From Leishmania mexicana MHOM/GT/2001/U1103 (taxonomy: Eukaryota; Euglenozoa; Kinetoplastea; Trypanosomatida; Trypanosomatidae), in the NCBI RefSeq assembly GCF_000234665.1, contig NC_018325.1, forward strand, positions 496,512-560,511: 64,000 bases of DNA, read 5' to 3'. The notes under the pieces are model-generated. The model was not told the DNA's origin and ran no database searches. It saw only the letters and a list, made by a program, of their open reading frames with translations. This document shows positions 20,297-29,700 of this stretch, in pieces. A program made the position numbers and the translations under genes. Positions within the stretch are counted from its first letter, which is position 1. The number at the start of each line of letters is the position of its first letter.

Positions 20297-22336
20297 CTAC
20301 GCCGCGGCGGCCAAGATACCGAGCTGCTGCAGCATCTCAACGAGCGCGGCATCCCCTGCAGTCACCAGCTTCGCTGTGGCTGCCTCCTGCACCAGGACAT
20401 GTATGTTCTCCTCCAAGGCAAAGCCGCCCTGGTCCTGCATCTTGGCCACTAACTGCGCCTGCACGAGCTCGGTCTTCTCCTGCCTTGCCAGTGTATCGTT
20501 GAACTGCAGGCGGCGCTGCTGCTGAAGCTTGTCAAGGGCGGCCTCCTTGTTGCTGAGCGCGCTGCGCGAATCCTGCGCCTCCGCCGTGTACGCCGGGGCT
20601 CCATCGATCACCAGCTTCGCGTAAACCTGCGTTTCTGTGACGTTTGTGGCTTGCCCACCTGGGCCGCTGGCGCGCGCCGTCTCGTAAGCAACGCTGCACC
20701 GCTTCGCGTTCCGCACCAGGGCTGCAGAGACGAACGGGTGCGCGCTCGTCACCGTGAATGCAGGCGCGGGAGTCATGGCGCCGGTGCTACGGCTTTCCGC
20801 CCGAGCCATCCCTCTGGCGAGGCTCACCGCAAATGCGTAGCCGAACGGCCCCGGTGCGCTGGAAAGGGGCAGGGCGTCTGATGCCGCTGTCACGTACGCC
20901 CGACCGCGCTCGCCCACCACCATCTTCACCTCGAAGCCAACGTTGGAGAAATACGTGCGCAGCGCCGCCGCATCGCCTGTGAATGTGACGACTGCATCGT
21001 AGTTCGAGTGAGGCACATTGCTCATTACGTAGCGTCGCACCACCGCCACGTATGCGGCCGCGGCCGCGGCGTGATCGTGCGCCGCCGCCTCCCAGGCGGC
21101 CTGCTGGCGCTCCTGGTACTTGATCTGCAGCTCTGCAAAAGCTTTCTCGGCTGCCTCCTGACTCGCTTCACTTGCTGCCGCGGCGGCACCGGTGCTACCC
21201 ACGTCCTCTCCCTTGGCGCTAGCACAAAGTCGGCTAACGTTGCTGCAGGCAAGCGAGAACTGCAGCAGCGGATCTCGGCGACGCATGCGGTCCAGCTTTC
21301 GCTGCAGGGAACGCAGTGCATCCTCGCGCTCGTGCAGCTGCTGCTGCAGAGCAGCGTACGTGGTCGTGCCCGGAGCGGTGCTTGACTGCGCAGCCGTCTT
21401 CAGCTGCTCCACCTCCGCCTTGAGCTGCATGTTGGACTGTGCCAACTGCCTTACGTTCTTGCTGCTGTCTCGCAGCTCCATGTTCTCGGAGGTGAGCAGC
21501 ATCACCTCCTGCTCCACCTTGGCTAGCTTGCTCCGTAGGCTCGCCTCACGCGTAGTCAGATCCTTGTGTTCCCGCTGCAGTCCCTCCAGCGTGGACTGGA
21601 CTTGGTAGTACTTGTCACGGTACTCGTTCTTGCGGCTGCGGATGGTGCGGAGCTCTTGAAAGAGGGCCTCAATCTCTGGGCCGAGGTTCACCTTCCGCAG
21701 CTCGTCCAGCGAGGGACCGCCGCTCCCACCGCTCCCGTTCAAGCGCTTGGAGCCAGACGCGGCTGCGTTACTAAAAAGGTCCCGTCGGGGAGACGACGCC
21801 GCAGACGCTCCAGCGCCCGTGGAGGGCGCGCTGGCCGCTGCAGGATTTGCCGAGGCCGTGGTGGAGGAGGGAGAGGACGGCGGCGGTGCCCGCTGCTGCA
21901 TCTTTATGAGCTGCTCTAGCACCTTGGTGTTGTTCTGCGTCAGCTTGCCGAAGCCGGGGATCTTGCTCATCATTTTCTGCATCTCCATCGCCTGCTTCAT
22001 CATCTGCTCTTGCTTCTCTTTCGGTTGGCTGTTGAAGAGCTGCTGCATGGTCTGAAACTTTTGCAGGTCAAACCCGGGAGGAAAGCCGGGCGGCACGCCA
22101 CCGCTCGGGTTCTCACTGGAGCTGCTGTTCGCACTGCTTGCGCTGCAACTAGTCGTCGTCGCGGAGGAGGCACCGATGCCGCCCGCGCTGCCCCACTGCT
22201 TGCCGAAATTGCCAAAGAAGGCGCGGCGAGTGGCGAGGAGTGCGACGGAGACGGCGGTGCATCTCGAGGAATGCGGTGACGCCGTGGCGAGCAGACAAAG
22301 CTGAAGCTCCGGCACTGATGTACTGCGGCGCAGCAT
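20297..22336 (-). CDS. Coiled-coil protein with GGQ (RF-1) domain, probably mitochondrial
   Basis: The product is 679 residues. The N-terminus (MLRRSTSVPELQLCLLATAS) is Arg/Ser/Leu-rich without acids at first, like a mitochondrial leader. Next come a PPGFPPGF segment (82-89), a Met/Gln/Lys-rich helix (about 91-150), a low-complexity linker, and a long coiled coil at about 208-352. The C-terminal part contains ASGPGGQATNVTETQVYAKL (555-574) and then EAQDSRSALSNKEAALDKL. This matches the catalytic loop of class I release factors and ICT1-like peptidyl-tRNA hydrolases (SGPGGQ, with GGQ at 560-562). The codon-recognition domain of RF1/RF2 is absent. It may rescue or quality-control stalled mitoribosomes, or be a ribosome-associated protein; this is inferred. 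The ATG at 22336 is the first one; the frame extends upstream only through simple sequence. Confidence 0.82.
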   Translation of the reverse strand: MLRRSTSVPELQLCLLATASPHSSRCTAVSVALLATRRAFFGNFGKQWGSAGGIGASSATTTSCSASSANSSSSENPSGGVPPGFPPGFDLQKFQTMQQLFNSQPKEKQEQMMKQAMEMQKMMSKIPGFGKLTQNNTKVLEQLIKMQQRAPPPSSPSSTTASANPAAASAPSTGAGASAASSPRRDLFSNAAASGSKRLNGSGGSGGPSLDELRKVNLGPEIEALFQELRTIRSRKNEYRDKYYQVQSTLEGLQREHKDLTTREASLRSKLAKVEQEVMLLTSENMELRDSSKNVRQLAQSNMQLKAEVEQLKTAAQSSTAPGTTTYAALQQQLHEREDALRSLQRKLDRMRRRDPLLQFSLACSNVSRLCASAKGEDVGSTGAAAAASEASQEAAEKAFAELQIKYQERQQAAWEAAAHDHAAAAAAYVAVVRRYVMSNVPHSNYDAVVTFTGDAAALRTYFSNVGFEVKMVVGERGRAYVTAASDALPLSSAPGPFGYAFAVSLARGMARAESRSTGAMTPAPAFTVTSAHPFVSAALVRNAKRCSVAYETARASGPGGQATNVTETQVYAKLVIDGAPAYTAEAQDSRSALSNKEAALDKLQQQRRLQFNDTLARQEKTELVQAQLVAKMQDQGGFALEENIHVLVQEAATAKLVTAGDAALVEMLQQLGILAAAA

Positions 22337-22766
22337 CGTGAGAGCGAGTGACAGGTACGCGCAAAGATGATTACGAAGGGCGATACACACCGGGGGGGGG
22401 CGCGGGGGCAGAGATACGGGGAAAGGAATTGAAGAGATGGGTGGGTTGGGGGTGGGCTGGAAACACTGCCGCACTTGAGTGGGCGCGGGTGTGTGTCTCC
22501 AGCTCAAGAACAGGGGGACAAGCAAGAGACCACCACGGCAGCACAGGCGCGGCAGCGAAATTGGCCGCCACGATGCAGGGCTTAGCTGTCGGAGGCTACG
22601 CAACTGCGCCGGAGGTGAGGAGATGGGGAGACCCAAGAAAAGAAAAGAGGAGCGGAGCAGGAAGGAGTGGTGGAGGTGTGTGTGGTGTGTGAGAGGTGTG
22701 TGAGAGGCGTGGCCGGCGAGCGCGGGCGGCAGGGTGGCGGAAAAGAGGGGAAGTGGACGCAGCTCA

Positions 22767-22798
22767 CAGGCACGTTCAAGCCGGCTTGAACGTGCCTG
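22767..22798. repeat. Perfect 32-bp palindrome, no spacer
   Basis: The left arm is CAGGCACGTTCAAGCC and the right arm is its exact reverse complement with no intervening base. It lies about 430 bp upstream of the GGQ gene start and 540 bp downstream of the PhyH-like stop. It could extrude a cruciform or fold as a hairpin in nascent RNA. Confidence 0.95.
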
Positions 22799-23010
22799 CG
22801 CTACAGCAAGCGAAGGCCATGATGCGGAGGAGGGAGCGGAAGGTGCCACGACGCAGGCAATCACGCATTTCCAAGCACCCTCCGCACAGACACACACGCA
22901 CACACATACGCTCGCACAGGAGCACGCGAGGGGATGGGGAGGGGATGCATGCAAGGCCGCGTTTACCTCGGCAGCAGGTAAGAGGGACGCGAACCGATGA
23001 ACCCACTGCG

Positions 23011-23024
23011 TTATTATTATTATT
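23011..23024. repeat. (ATT)n tract
   Basis: Four to five tandem ATT units lie in the spacer between the PhyH-like and GGQ genes. Confidence 0.8.
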
Positions 23025-23340
23025 CGTTCGTGTTGTGGCTGCTGTGTTGTGCCTAAGCCGGTTAAGAGTCCGTGTGTGTGTGTGTGTAAGTGAGAGAGAT
23101 ACAGCGGAAGGCCAGGGGGAGGGGGGAGAGTGGCAGAACAGGAGCCCCCCTCCTCGCCCACCTTACCTATCCCAGCTGCCGGCAAGTCATGCAGAGAGTG
23201 AGAGAGACCGGTGCGCTGCTCGGGAGTTAAAGTTAGACAGCGCCACTCGACAGGGGGCCACAGAGAGGCTCCCCTATCACACACGCACACACACACACAC
23301 GTACAGACGGAGAAACGACAGGAAGAGGAAAGCCGTCAAC

Positions 23341-24417
23341 TCAGGCGGAAGACGTCTTCGTCTCGTCCATTGTGACCGCCGCCAAGTCGGGTACTAGACC
23401 CCACTCCTTCTTGGCCTCCATCAAGCTCTTCGGGTACACGGTCGGGTCGTCACGGCGCTCTGCCCATGCCGCAAGACCAGGCGCGGTGCTACCCATGTAG
23501 CGCGGGTCTAGTCCGATGTCGTCACCGTCCATGCACCAGACAGCTTCTGCCATGAGGCGCCAGCAGTTCGTCTGGTTGGTTAAGAAGGACTGCATCGTGT
23601 ACACGGTAGTCAGCAGCAGGTCCCCAGCCTCCAAGGCGGAGGACACGAACGGGTTGACGTCAACAATGATGGAGGCCCCGGTCGTCTCATCCGTGCCTGG
23701 CAGCTTGCCAAGCGGCGAAAGCTCAGCCGGGTTCTCGGTGTAGCAGCCATCCCCGCGGATCGAGTCGCTCTCCACCTCCCACTGTCCGTACGTTTTGCGC
23801 AGCTGCGCGTACGTGTCGTGGCTGTTGCTGCTGCGCACCAACAGCGGTGTACCCATATGGAGCGGGGTTTCGTGCAGAGGCACTATGGCCACGAGGGCGA
23901 GTTTCGTGCCGCGGTTCAGAAAAACGCTCGGCATACGAAAGCCAAAGGACTCGCCTGGGGCGCCAAGGTGCAGTGTCTGTAGCGTCGTTGCCTTTACAGA
24001 GCCCCCAAAGACTTGGCGCACCGTCGCCATCACACTCGTGCCACTCACTGCGTTGCGAATTGTGTCGGTGTGGTGGATATTCGGCAGTGGCAGCTCACCG
24101 CCGCTGGTGGACGGGTACGGCACACCCATCGCGAAGCCATTCAGCTCCGCCTGCCGCGCGCGGTCCTCGTCAAGGGTAAGCCCGCACTCGCGCATCTGAG
24201 TCGCCAGGTCGTCAAGCGCGGCGTTCACCACATCGCGCGGCACAGTGTTCTTGAAGTAGAGGTAGCCATCCTGGTCGAGCCGGTAGCGCAGCTTTGGCGG
24301 GTCGTAGAAGATGTCGTTGGAGGGAAGCAGTGGTAGCAGCTCCGTGCCGAGGGCGAGTCGCCCGGCGCCTACCGGGTACGCCAGCTTCCCATGTCGCAGA
24401 ACGCGGACGCAGCGCAT
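23341..24417 (-). CDS. PhyH-like (phytanoyl-CoA dioxygenase fold) protein, probably inactive
   Basis: The product is 358 residues. The opening LDQDGYLYFKNTVPRDVVNA (47-66) is the typical start of PhyH-family 2-oxoglutarate/iron dioxygenases. Later segments fit the double-stranded helix: LALVAIVPLHETPLHMGTPL (173-192) corresponds to the conserved strand before a GSH-like turn (here RSSNSH). EAGDLLLTT...NCWRLMAEAVW (263-294) corresponds to the strand with the distal His and the 2-oxoglutarate-binding Arg. The iron ligands are not where expected: the HxD site aligns with FRMPSV (160-165), and the distal His region reads YTMQSF. Only an Arg (287) is kept. HHTDT at 115-119 is too early in the fold to replace it. 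The fold assignment and the loss of ligands are both by eye; it may be a non-catalytic relative. Confidence 0.68.
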   Translation of the reverse strand: MRCVRVLRHGKLAYPVGAGRLALGTELLPLLPSNDIFYDPPKLRYRLDQDGYLYFKNTVPRDVVNAALDDLATQMRECGLTLDEDRARQAELNGFAMGVPYPSTSGGELPLPNIHHTDTIRNAVSGTSVMATVRQVFGGSVKATTLQTLHLGAPGESFGFRMPSVFLNRGTKLALVAIVPLHETPLHMGTPLLVRSSNSHDTYAQLRKTYGQWEVESDSIRGDGCYTENPAELSPLGKLPGTDETTGASIIVDVNPFVSSALEAGDLLLTTVYTMQSFLTNQTNCWRLMAEAVWCMDGDDIGLDPRYMGSTAPGLAAWAERRDDPTVYPKSLMEAKKEWGLVPDLAAVTMDETKTSSA

Positions 24418-25029
24418 ACCTTCGCACGTCCGCCGCAGTTTCGTGTGTGTGTGTGTACACGCGTCGAGTGGGGGGTGGAGGGGGGGGGTGAGGCGGCAGA
24501 GTAGCGATGGAAAGAGTGACGAAAAAAGCGAAGCAGCAGCTTCAAGAGAGCCCCCCCCCCCATGCGATCACTCAGTTCCTCCGTAACGGCGGCGCTTCTA
24601 CGCACGCAGGGCCGTGCACCCTGTCATCCTCACGCACCGGAGAGAGACGGAGAACAGGGGCAGTCCAGGGGAGTGGAGGCAAGAGGGGAGGGGAGGGGGA
24701 CCAACATGCGGCATTCTCTTCCGTGGGTATCAACGGTTGATTTGGCACTGACGCGCTTCTTCCAGTATCACATGAGGACAGCTCAAACAAAGACACTTGT
24801 TGCGACAAGACGAGCACACACACACGTACACACCAACGGCAAGGCAGACACCTAACTTGCATGCACGCCCAGAGTAAGAAGGTCCGACGCACTCACCTGC
24901 CCTCCGGCACTTCCGCGCTGTACTCTTGCCGAGCACCAATGCCGCCAGGCTCGTGTACGAGTCAGGCGATGAATGTCGTTGCGGTGTCGCCATCATGGTG
25001 CTGCCGCAGCCCAGATGCCTTGCGTGGGG
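24418..25029. other. Spacer, no gene seen
   Basis: This contains a G-rich tract at about 24471-24489 (polypyrimidine on the transcribed strand, a likely splice signal for the PhyH-like gene) and a second C run near 24551-24560. The 3' UTR of the small secreted protein gene should fill the upper part. Confidence 0.4.
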
Positions 25030-25431
25030 TTATGTGCAGTCCACCACGGAGATGAAGGCACCGCTGTAGAGCTGGCGGAAGTTCTGCTCTCCCTCGCTGC
25101 GGATGCCACTCAGGTCGGAGCGCAGTAGGATGCTCATGCCGCGGCTCTCGTCATGCAGCACCAGCTTATTGCCCTCGCGGTGCTCCTCCACGAAGGAGTT
25201 CAGGATGTTGCGGTCCTTGTCGTACTCCGTCCAGCGACGGCGAGCCGTGCCGCTGTTAACTCCCACAGCATTGGCGCCGATGCAGCCGTCGCACTGAAAG
25301 CTGCCGCCGTCGTACTTCCATACTATCATAGAATTTGGCCCAAGCGTGACGCAGTCTTTGGCGTGCGCGACGGCAAACGGCGATCCCGCCATGCAGATCG
25401 CCAACATCACGGCCAGCACAAACAGCGGCAT
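25030..25431 (-). CDS. Small secreted four-cysteine protein, function unknown
   Basis: The product is 133 residues. A clear signal peptide (MPLFVLAVMLAICMAG...AVAHA) would be cut near residue 24. The mature part has four Cys (27, 47, 50, 132), enough for two disulfides. It looks beta-rich, with strands such as SMIVWKYDGG and KLVLHDESRGMSILL. No family is recognised. The frame opens further upstream with an ATG at 25515, but the first AG after the polypyrimidine tract near 25520-25550 is at 25481-25480. The upstream ATG may therefore be removed by trans-splicing, and the start at 25431 places the signal peptide at the N-terminus. The longer form would add 28 residues. Confidence 0.75.
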   Translation of the reverse strand: MPLFVLAVMLAICMAGSPFAVAHAKDCVTLGPNSMIVWKYDGGSFQCDGCIGANAVGVNSGTARRRWTEYDKDRNILNSFVEEHREGNKLVLHDESRGMSILLRSDLSGIRSEGEQNFRQLYSGAFISVVDCT

Positions 25432-25779
25432 CGAAGACACACTAGAGCGCGGATGTGCATGGCAGCCACCAAAGCTGGGCTGCCGCCGCAGGAAGGTGCA
25501 GCGGGGAAGGTGCATCGCACACCAAATAGAGGCGAGGGAGGGAGGGCGTGGGTGATGCGTCGCGAGCAGATGCTGACCCCTTTCCTCCACACGATCAAGA
25601 CGACGACGATCGTAGGTGTACGCGTCCTATACAGCGCACTGGCAAGTTCCTTCACCGCTTCCGCGGAAGCGAGTCGGCTGGGCAGAGGGAAAAGAGACGC
25701 GCCACTGGCGTATGGGGAACCATGTGCATGCAGGCATGTGCGTAACCCATGACGCGAAAGGGGGAGGGCAGCGGGAGGG

Positions 25780-25823
25780 GTAGTGGTAGTGGTAGTGGTA
25801 GTGGTAGTGGTAGTGGTAGTAGG
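25780..25823. repeat. (GTGGTA)n tandem repeat
   Basis: About seven tandem copies of a GTGGTA hexamer lie upstream of the small secreted-protein gene. On the transcribed strand this is (TACCAC)n. Confidence 0.9.
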
Positions 25824-25856
25824 GTAAGGAAGGAGACGTGCACGGATACGAGAGAG

Positions 25857-25881
25857 AGAGGGGAGGGGAGGGGAGGGGAGC
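25857..25881. repeat. (GGGGA)n tandem repeat
   Basis: About five GGGGA units, giving a C/T-rich tract on the transcribed strand, lie some 430 bp upstream of the small secreted-protein start. Confidence 0.85.
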
Positions 25882-26217
25882 CGTCGTGACCACCCACGTC
25901 TCCCTCGCCTACACGCCTTCGGACACCGATTCCTTTCGCACTCCAAAGTCCACCGCCGTCGCAAGCAGGACTCCTTCTGTAACGTCGTGCCCTTCCATGA
26001 AGCGTTGCACGAGATCGACATGTCGAGCGCCCTCCTCCTTGCCTTTCACTTTCGGCTCGCCAGGTTATTCTTGAGCCGGCGTGACGGAGGGGGAGGGAGA
26101 GAGGGAAAAACAGGCCCGGCAGTCACATCCGTGTCTCACGCCCGCGCTCTCGTTGCAAACCTGGCCTCGCCTGTTCCGCAAACGCTTTGCATGTATTCTT
26201 GGCCGGAAAAGAATTTC

Positions 26218-26522
26218 TGATGACGATGGGGGAAGCACACACACACACACGGCCCAGTGCGTGGTATGACATGGCCCAGTACCACCGCCCCCCTCCCGAC
26301 TCTCTGCGTGTGTGAGGGAGGCAGCCCAGCAGCCCCTGCCTAAACCTCCCCAATGCCGGGCCACTCCTGGTGATGGCAGGCCCCGGCGCCCGCAACGCGG
26401 GGAGGTCAGAGCTATTCAGCGCTACGGATGTTGGCGGTCAGGTCCTGCATGGAGCTGCGTCGACGCCACCTGCGCAGCGGGCGGATGGAGGGAGGGAGGG
26501 AGCAGAGTGCGAGGCAGGGAAA
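26218..26522 (-). mobile_element. SIDER-like dispersed repeat, subtype A, reverse copy
   Basis: Read on the minus strand, this matches the body of the copies at 46.0, 51.6, 55.8 and 59.2 kb. Matching parts are the CTCCCTCCCTCC run, the GCAGGTGGCGTCGACGCAGC segment and the ending with GGTACTGGGCCATGTCATAC. It lies about 250 nt after the SMC4 stop, so probably in the SMC4 3' UTR. It is the only copy in this orientation, that is, sense to the host gene if plus is taken as antisense. It lacks the first ~120 nt of the full copies. Confidence 0.6.
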
Positions 26523-26632
26523 CGGGTGCCCGGTTACGAAACAGTCAAAGCACATACGAAAGAAAGTTGATCTACAAGCACGCACAACACACACACACAC
26601 AGACACACAGACAGACACCCGTGCGGTACACC

Positions 26633-26680
26633 CATAGATATACATACGTATATATATATAGAACGAGAGATATAAGCACA
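26633..26680. repeat. AT-rich patch
   Basis: Alternating TA/CATA sequence including a run of about six TA units lies about 100 nt downstream of the SMC4 stop codon. Confidence 0.7.
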
Positions 26681-26774
26681 TCTATACGTGCGCACACGCG
26701 TCTGCGCCATACCTCTCCGCTACCCTCCCATGGGCGAGATGAAGGGAGTTTCGGTCGCGGTGGCAGGCGCGCGT

Positions 26775-29700
26775 CTATGAGACCGAATACGCATCATCGT
26801 CCGCTGCCGCCGCTGTGACGCCGCTGAGGCCGGCAAAGCGAATACTCTTGCGCGAGTCACGCGCGCCGTCGTTGTTACCAGAGGAGTGGGGCCATGTGGA
26901 GGCCGACGTGGGGGACGCGTCTCCCACTGTCGGACGAGCCCCGCTAGACGGCATGTGCGACTGATGGACAACGGAGGTGCGCGGACTGCGTGCGTCACCA
27001 TCCACGTCGCCGTCGTCAGCATTTTTTGCTGCCCCTGCTTCTCCGGGCTGGTGGCGACTGTGTCGACGCTCACTACGTTTCCGCCGCTGCTCCGATGCTG
27101 CCTCAGCGAGTTGTGTGGCGACTAGCCGCCGGAAGCTGCCCGGCATCAGCACGAGCGTGGAGGTGGTGTCGTTCACCTTGCACACGCCGACCAGCTGGTG
27201 CGCCTCCTCGAACATGTTGTTGCGGAGGGAGATGATGATGAACTGCGCGCCGCGGGCCTGGCGCAGCACGTAGTTTGCCACAATCGACACGTTGCGGAAG
27301 TCGAGCGCCGCGTCGATCTCGTCCATCACGTAGATCGGCGTGGGCTTGATGTCGTGCAGAGAGAAGATGAGGGCGAGGCTAGACAGCGTTTTCTCGCCGC
27401 CGGACAGGTTCGAGATTTGCTTCCACGACTTCTTCGGTGGACGCACGACAAAGGTGATGCCCTCGAACGGGTCATTCACATCGACCAGCTCCATGTCGGC
27501 GTCGCCGCCGTGCGTGAGAAGCTGATACACCTCCTTGAGTCGGTGTCGGATGTGCTCAAAGGTGTGTATGAAGGCCTGGCGGCGCGTGTCTTTCAGCGTC
27601 TGCAGCTCGCGCTCTGCCTCGTCGGAGAGAAGCTTCTTCGCCTCGTAAATGGCCTTCGCTTCGCGATGGGCGACATCGCGCTCACGCCACAGAGAAACGG
27701 CGCGGAAGTCGATCTCGCTGTGCAGCCGCTTAGTCTCCTCGCTAAGGGCTTTGGCGAGGTGCACCGAGCGGTCATAGTCGCAGCCATCCAGCTCCTCTGG
27801 AGTGAGCCGGAAGGTCATGTGACGCAGCTCCACATGCGCTCGCTTGGGCGGCGGCGGCACGAGTCCAGAGGAGCCGCTAGCGGACGTCGTTTGCGATGCA
27901 GCTTCATCGCGACGGCGGCCAGGACGCGCACGAGCACGCTTCCGGCCGTGCACTGCATCGCTCTCATCCTCGTCGCCGTCCTCTTCATCGTCATCCACCT
28001 GAGTGTTCTGGTCCTCTTCATCTTCGGCATTGCCCTGCCCGAGCGTTTCCTTGCCGTACAGCTCGACGTTCTCACGGATCTTCTCCTCGCAGCCTTCGAT
28101 CTTCTGCTGGAACTTCGACAGCTCCTGCAGCGCGTCCGCGATCTTAGCAGCCTCCGTCTGCCGATAGCGCTGCTCATCGTCCAGCTTCTTTTGCGCAGTC
28201 AGAGCAGCGCCATTGGCCACGGGCACGGCGGCGCGCGCGTCCTCAGCGGCCGTCTGAGCCTTCGCCAGCTGCGCTTCGGCACCGTTTAGCTCCCTCACGA
28301 GCCCCTCCAACACCTCCACGCACGCCCTCACCTGCTCCTCTACGTTGCCCTGCGCTTCTTCTTCGAGCTTCTTGAGTTGCTGCTCGTAGTCGGCGATGTC
28401 GGCGGCCTTGCGCTCCTGCGTAGCTCGGTGTTTCTGCGCTTGTCTGCGGCACGCCCGCAGGCTCGCCTCCTCGGCGTCGGCGCGCTCCTGCTGCGCCGTG
28501 AGAGACGCAGCCACTGTCTTGAAGCGCGCACCGCCTGCTTCATCCACCTGCGCCTCCAACGCCTCGACGTCCGCGTGGTGGGTACTGTAGGCTTTCTCCG
28601 CCTTCTGCAGCGCCGTCTCGCAGTCGCGCACAGCTTGCTCGTGCCGCTCTCGGTTACCCTCCAGCTCCTGCGTGGACTGGGCGAGCTCGCGGCGCAGCNN
28701 NNNNNNNNNNNNNNNNNNNNNNNNNNNNNNNNNNNNNNNNNNNNNNNNNNNNNNNNNNNNNNNNNNNNNNNNNNNNNNNNNNNNNNNNNNNNNNNNNNGG
28801 TCTTGCTGGAGACGCTGCAGTTCCTCCTTGATAGACTGCTTGTCTTGTGGCGAGCGAGCGGCCTTCAGCTTCGCGCCGCGAGGTGCCGCTCCGCCGCCGG
28901 TGATCGTGCCACTCGGCTCTACGAGCTCACCTTTGACGGTGACGACGCGATGCCGCTGCTGGCTCGCTGCGCCCCCCGTGGACAAGGACGGTGCTCCTGT
29001 GGTCATGGCGTCGCGTCTGCCGCCGCTGCCGCCGAAGGCCGTTTCGCGCGCCTCTGCCAGTGTCTCCACGACAAGAGTGTCACGCACGGCTTGGTAAAAG
29101 ACAGAGCGGAACTTTGGGTTCGTCGGCTGGATGAGGTCGAAGAGGCGGCGCGCCTTTGGATTCGGGCACTGGAATGGCTTCGCCATTCGCGACCCCATCT
29201 CCCGCTCTACCTCGCTCACTACCATCATCGTGGCACGACCGATGTTGTTCTGCTTGAGCAGCATCAGCGCCTCCGTCGCTGTCTGGCGGTCCTCGACAAC
29301 GTGGAAGCCCCACGCGTTGCTGGCAACGCCGGCTGCGATGTCGTACTGGTCGTCGATACGGCCGAGCTGGCGCAGCGTGCCGTAGTAGCCCTTGAGGGAG
29401 CGCTGGGCCAGCAAGAACTCCATCGCGCGGTCGTCCGCCTCACCGTCACGGTAGGCGTTCTTCAGCTCTTGGATGGAGTTGTTGATGGCATACTTGCGGC
29501 GCGCGCTCTCCCCGATTTGATCCTGCACCCGCAGCACCTCCTCCTGCAGGTCCTTGCGGTCGGAGTCCTGAAGCAGCCGCTCCAGCTCCGCCACGCGAGC
29601 CGTGTTGCGTGCCGCCAACGCCGCCAAGTCGTTCACCTGCTGCTGCTTCTTTGCGGCGCTATCCGCCAGCCCACCAAGCCGGCTTTGCGCGGTGCGCAGC

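Larger units (their letters stand above)
22337..23340. other. Spacer with a 32-bp palindrome, no gene seen
   Basis: This is the spacer between the PhyH-like gene stop and the GGQ gene start. It contains the perfect palindrome at 22767-22798 and an (ATT)n run at 23011-23024. The open frame that continues from the GGQ gene through this stretch is His/Thr/Pro-rich and not coding-like. Confidence 0.5.
25432..26774. other. Spacer with tandem repeats and an inverted SIDER-like copy
   Basis: Going from SMC4 to the secreted-protein gene, this region contains an AT-rich patch (26633-26680), (CA)n at about 26585-26602, a dispersed repeat in reverse orientation (26218-26522), a (GGGGA)n tract and a (GTGGTA)n tract. 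No open frame shows a domain. Confidence 0.5.
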
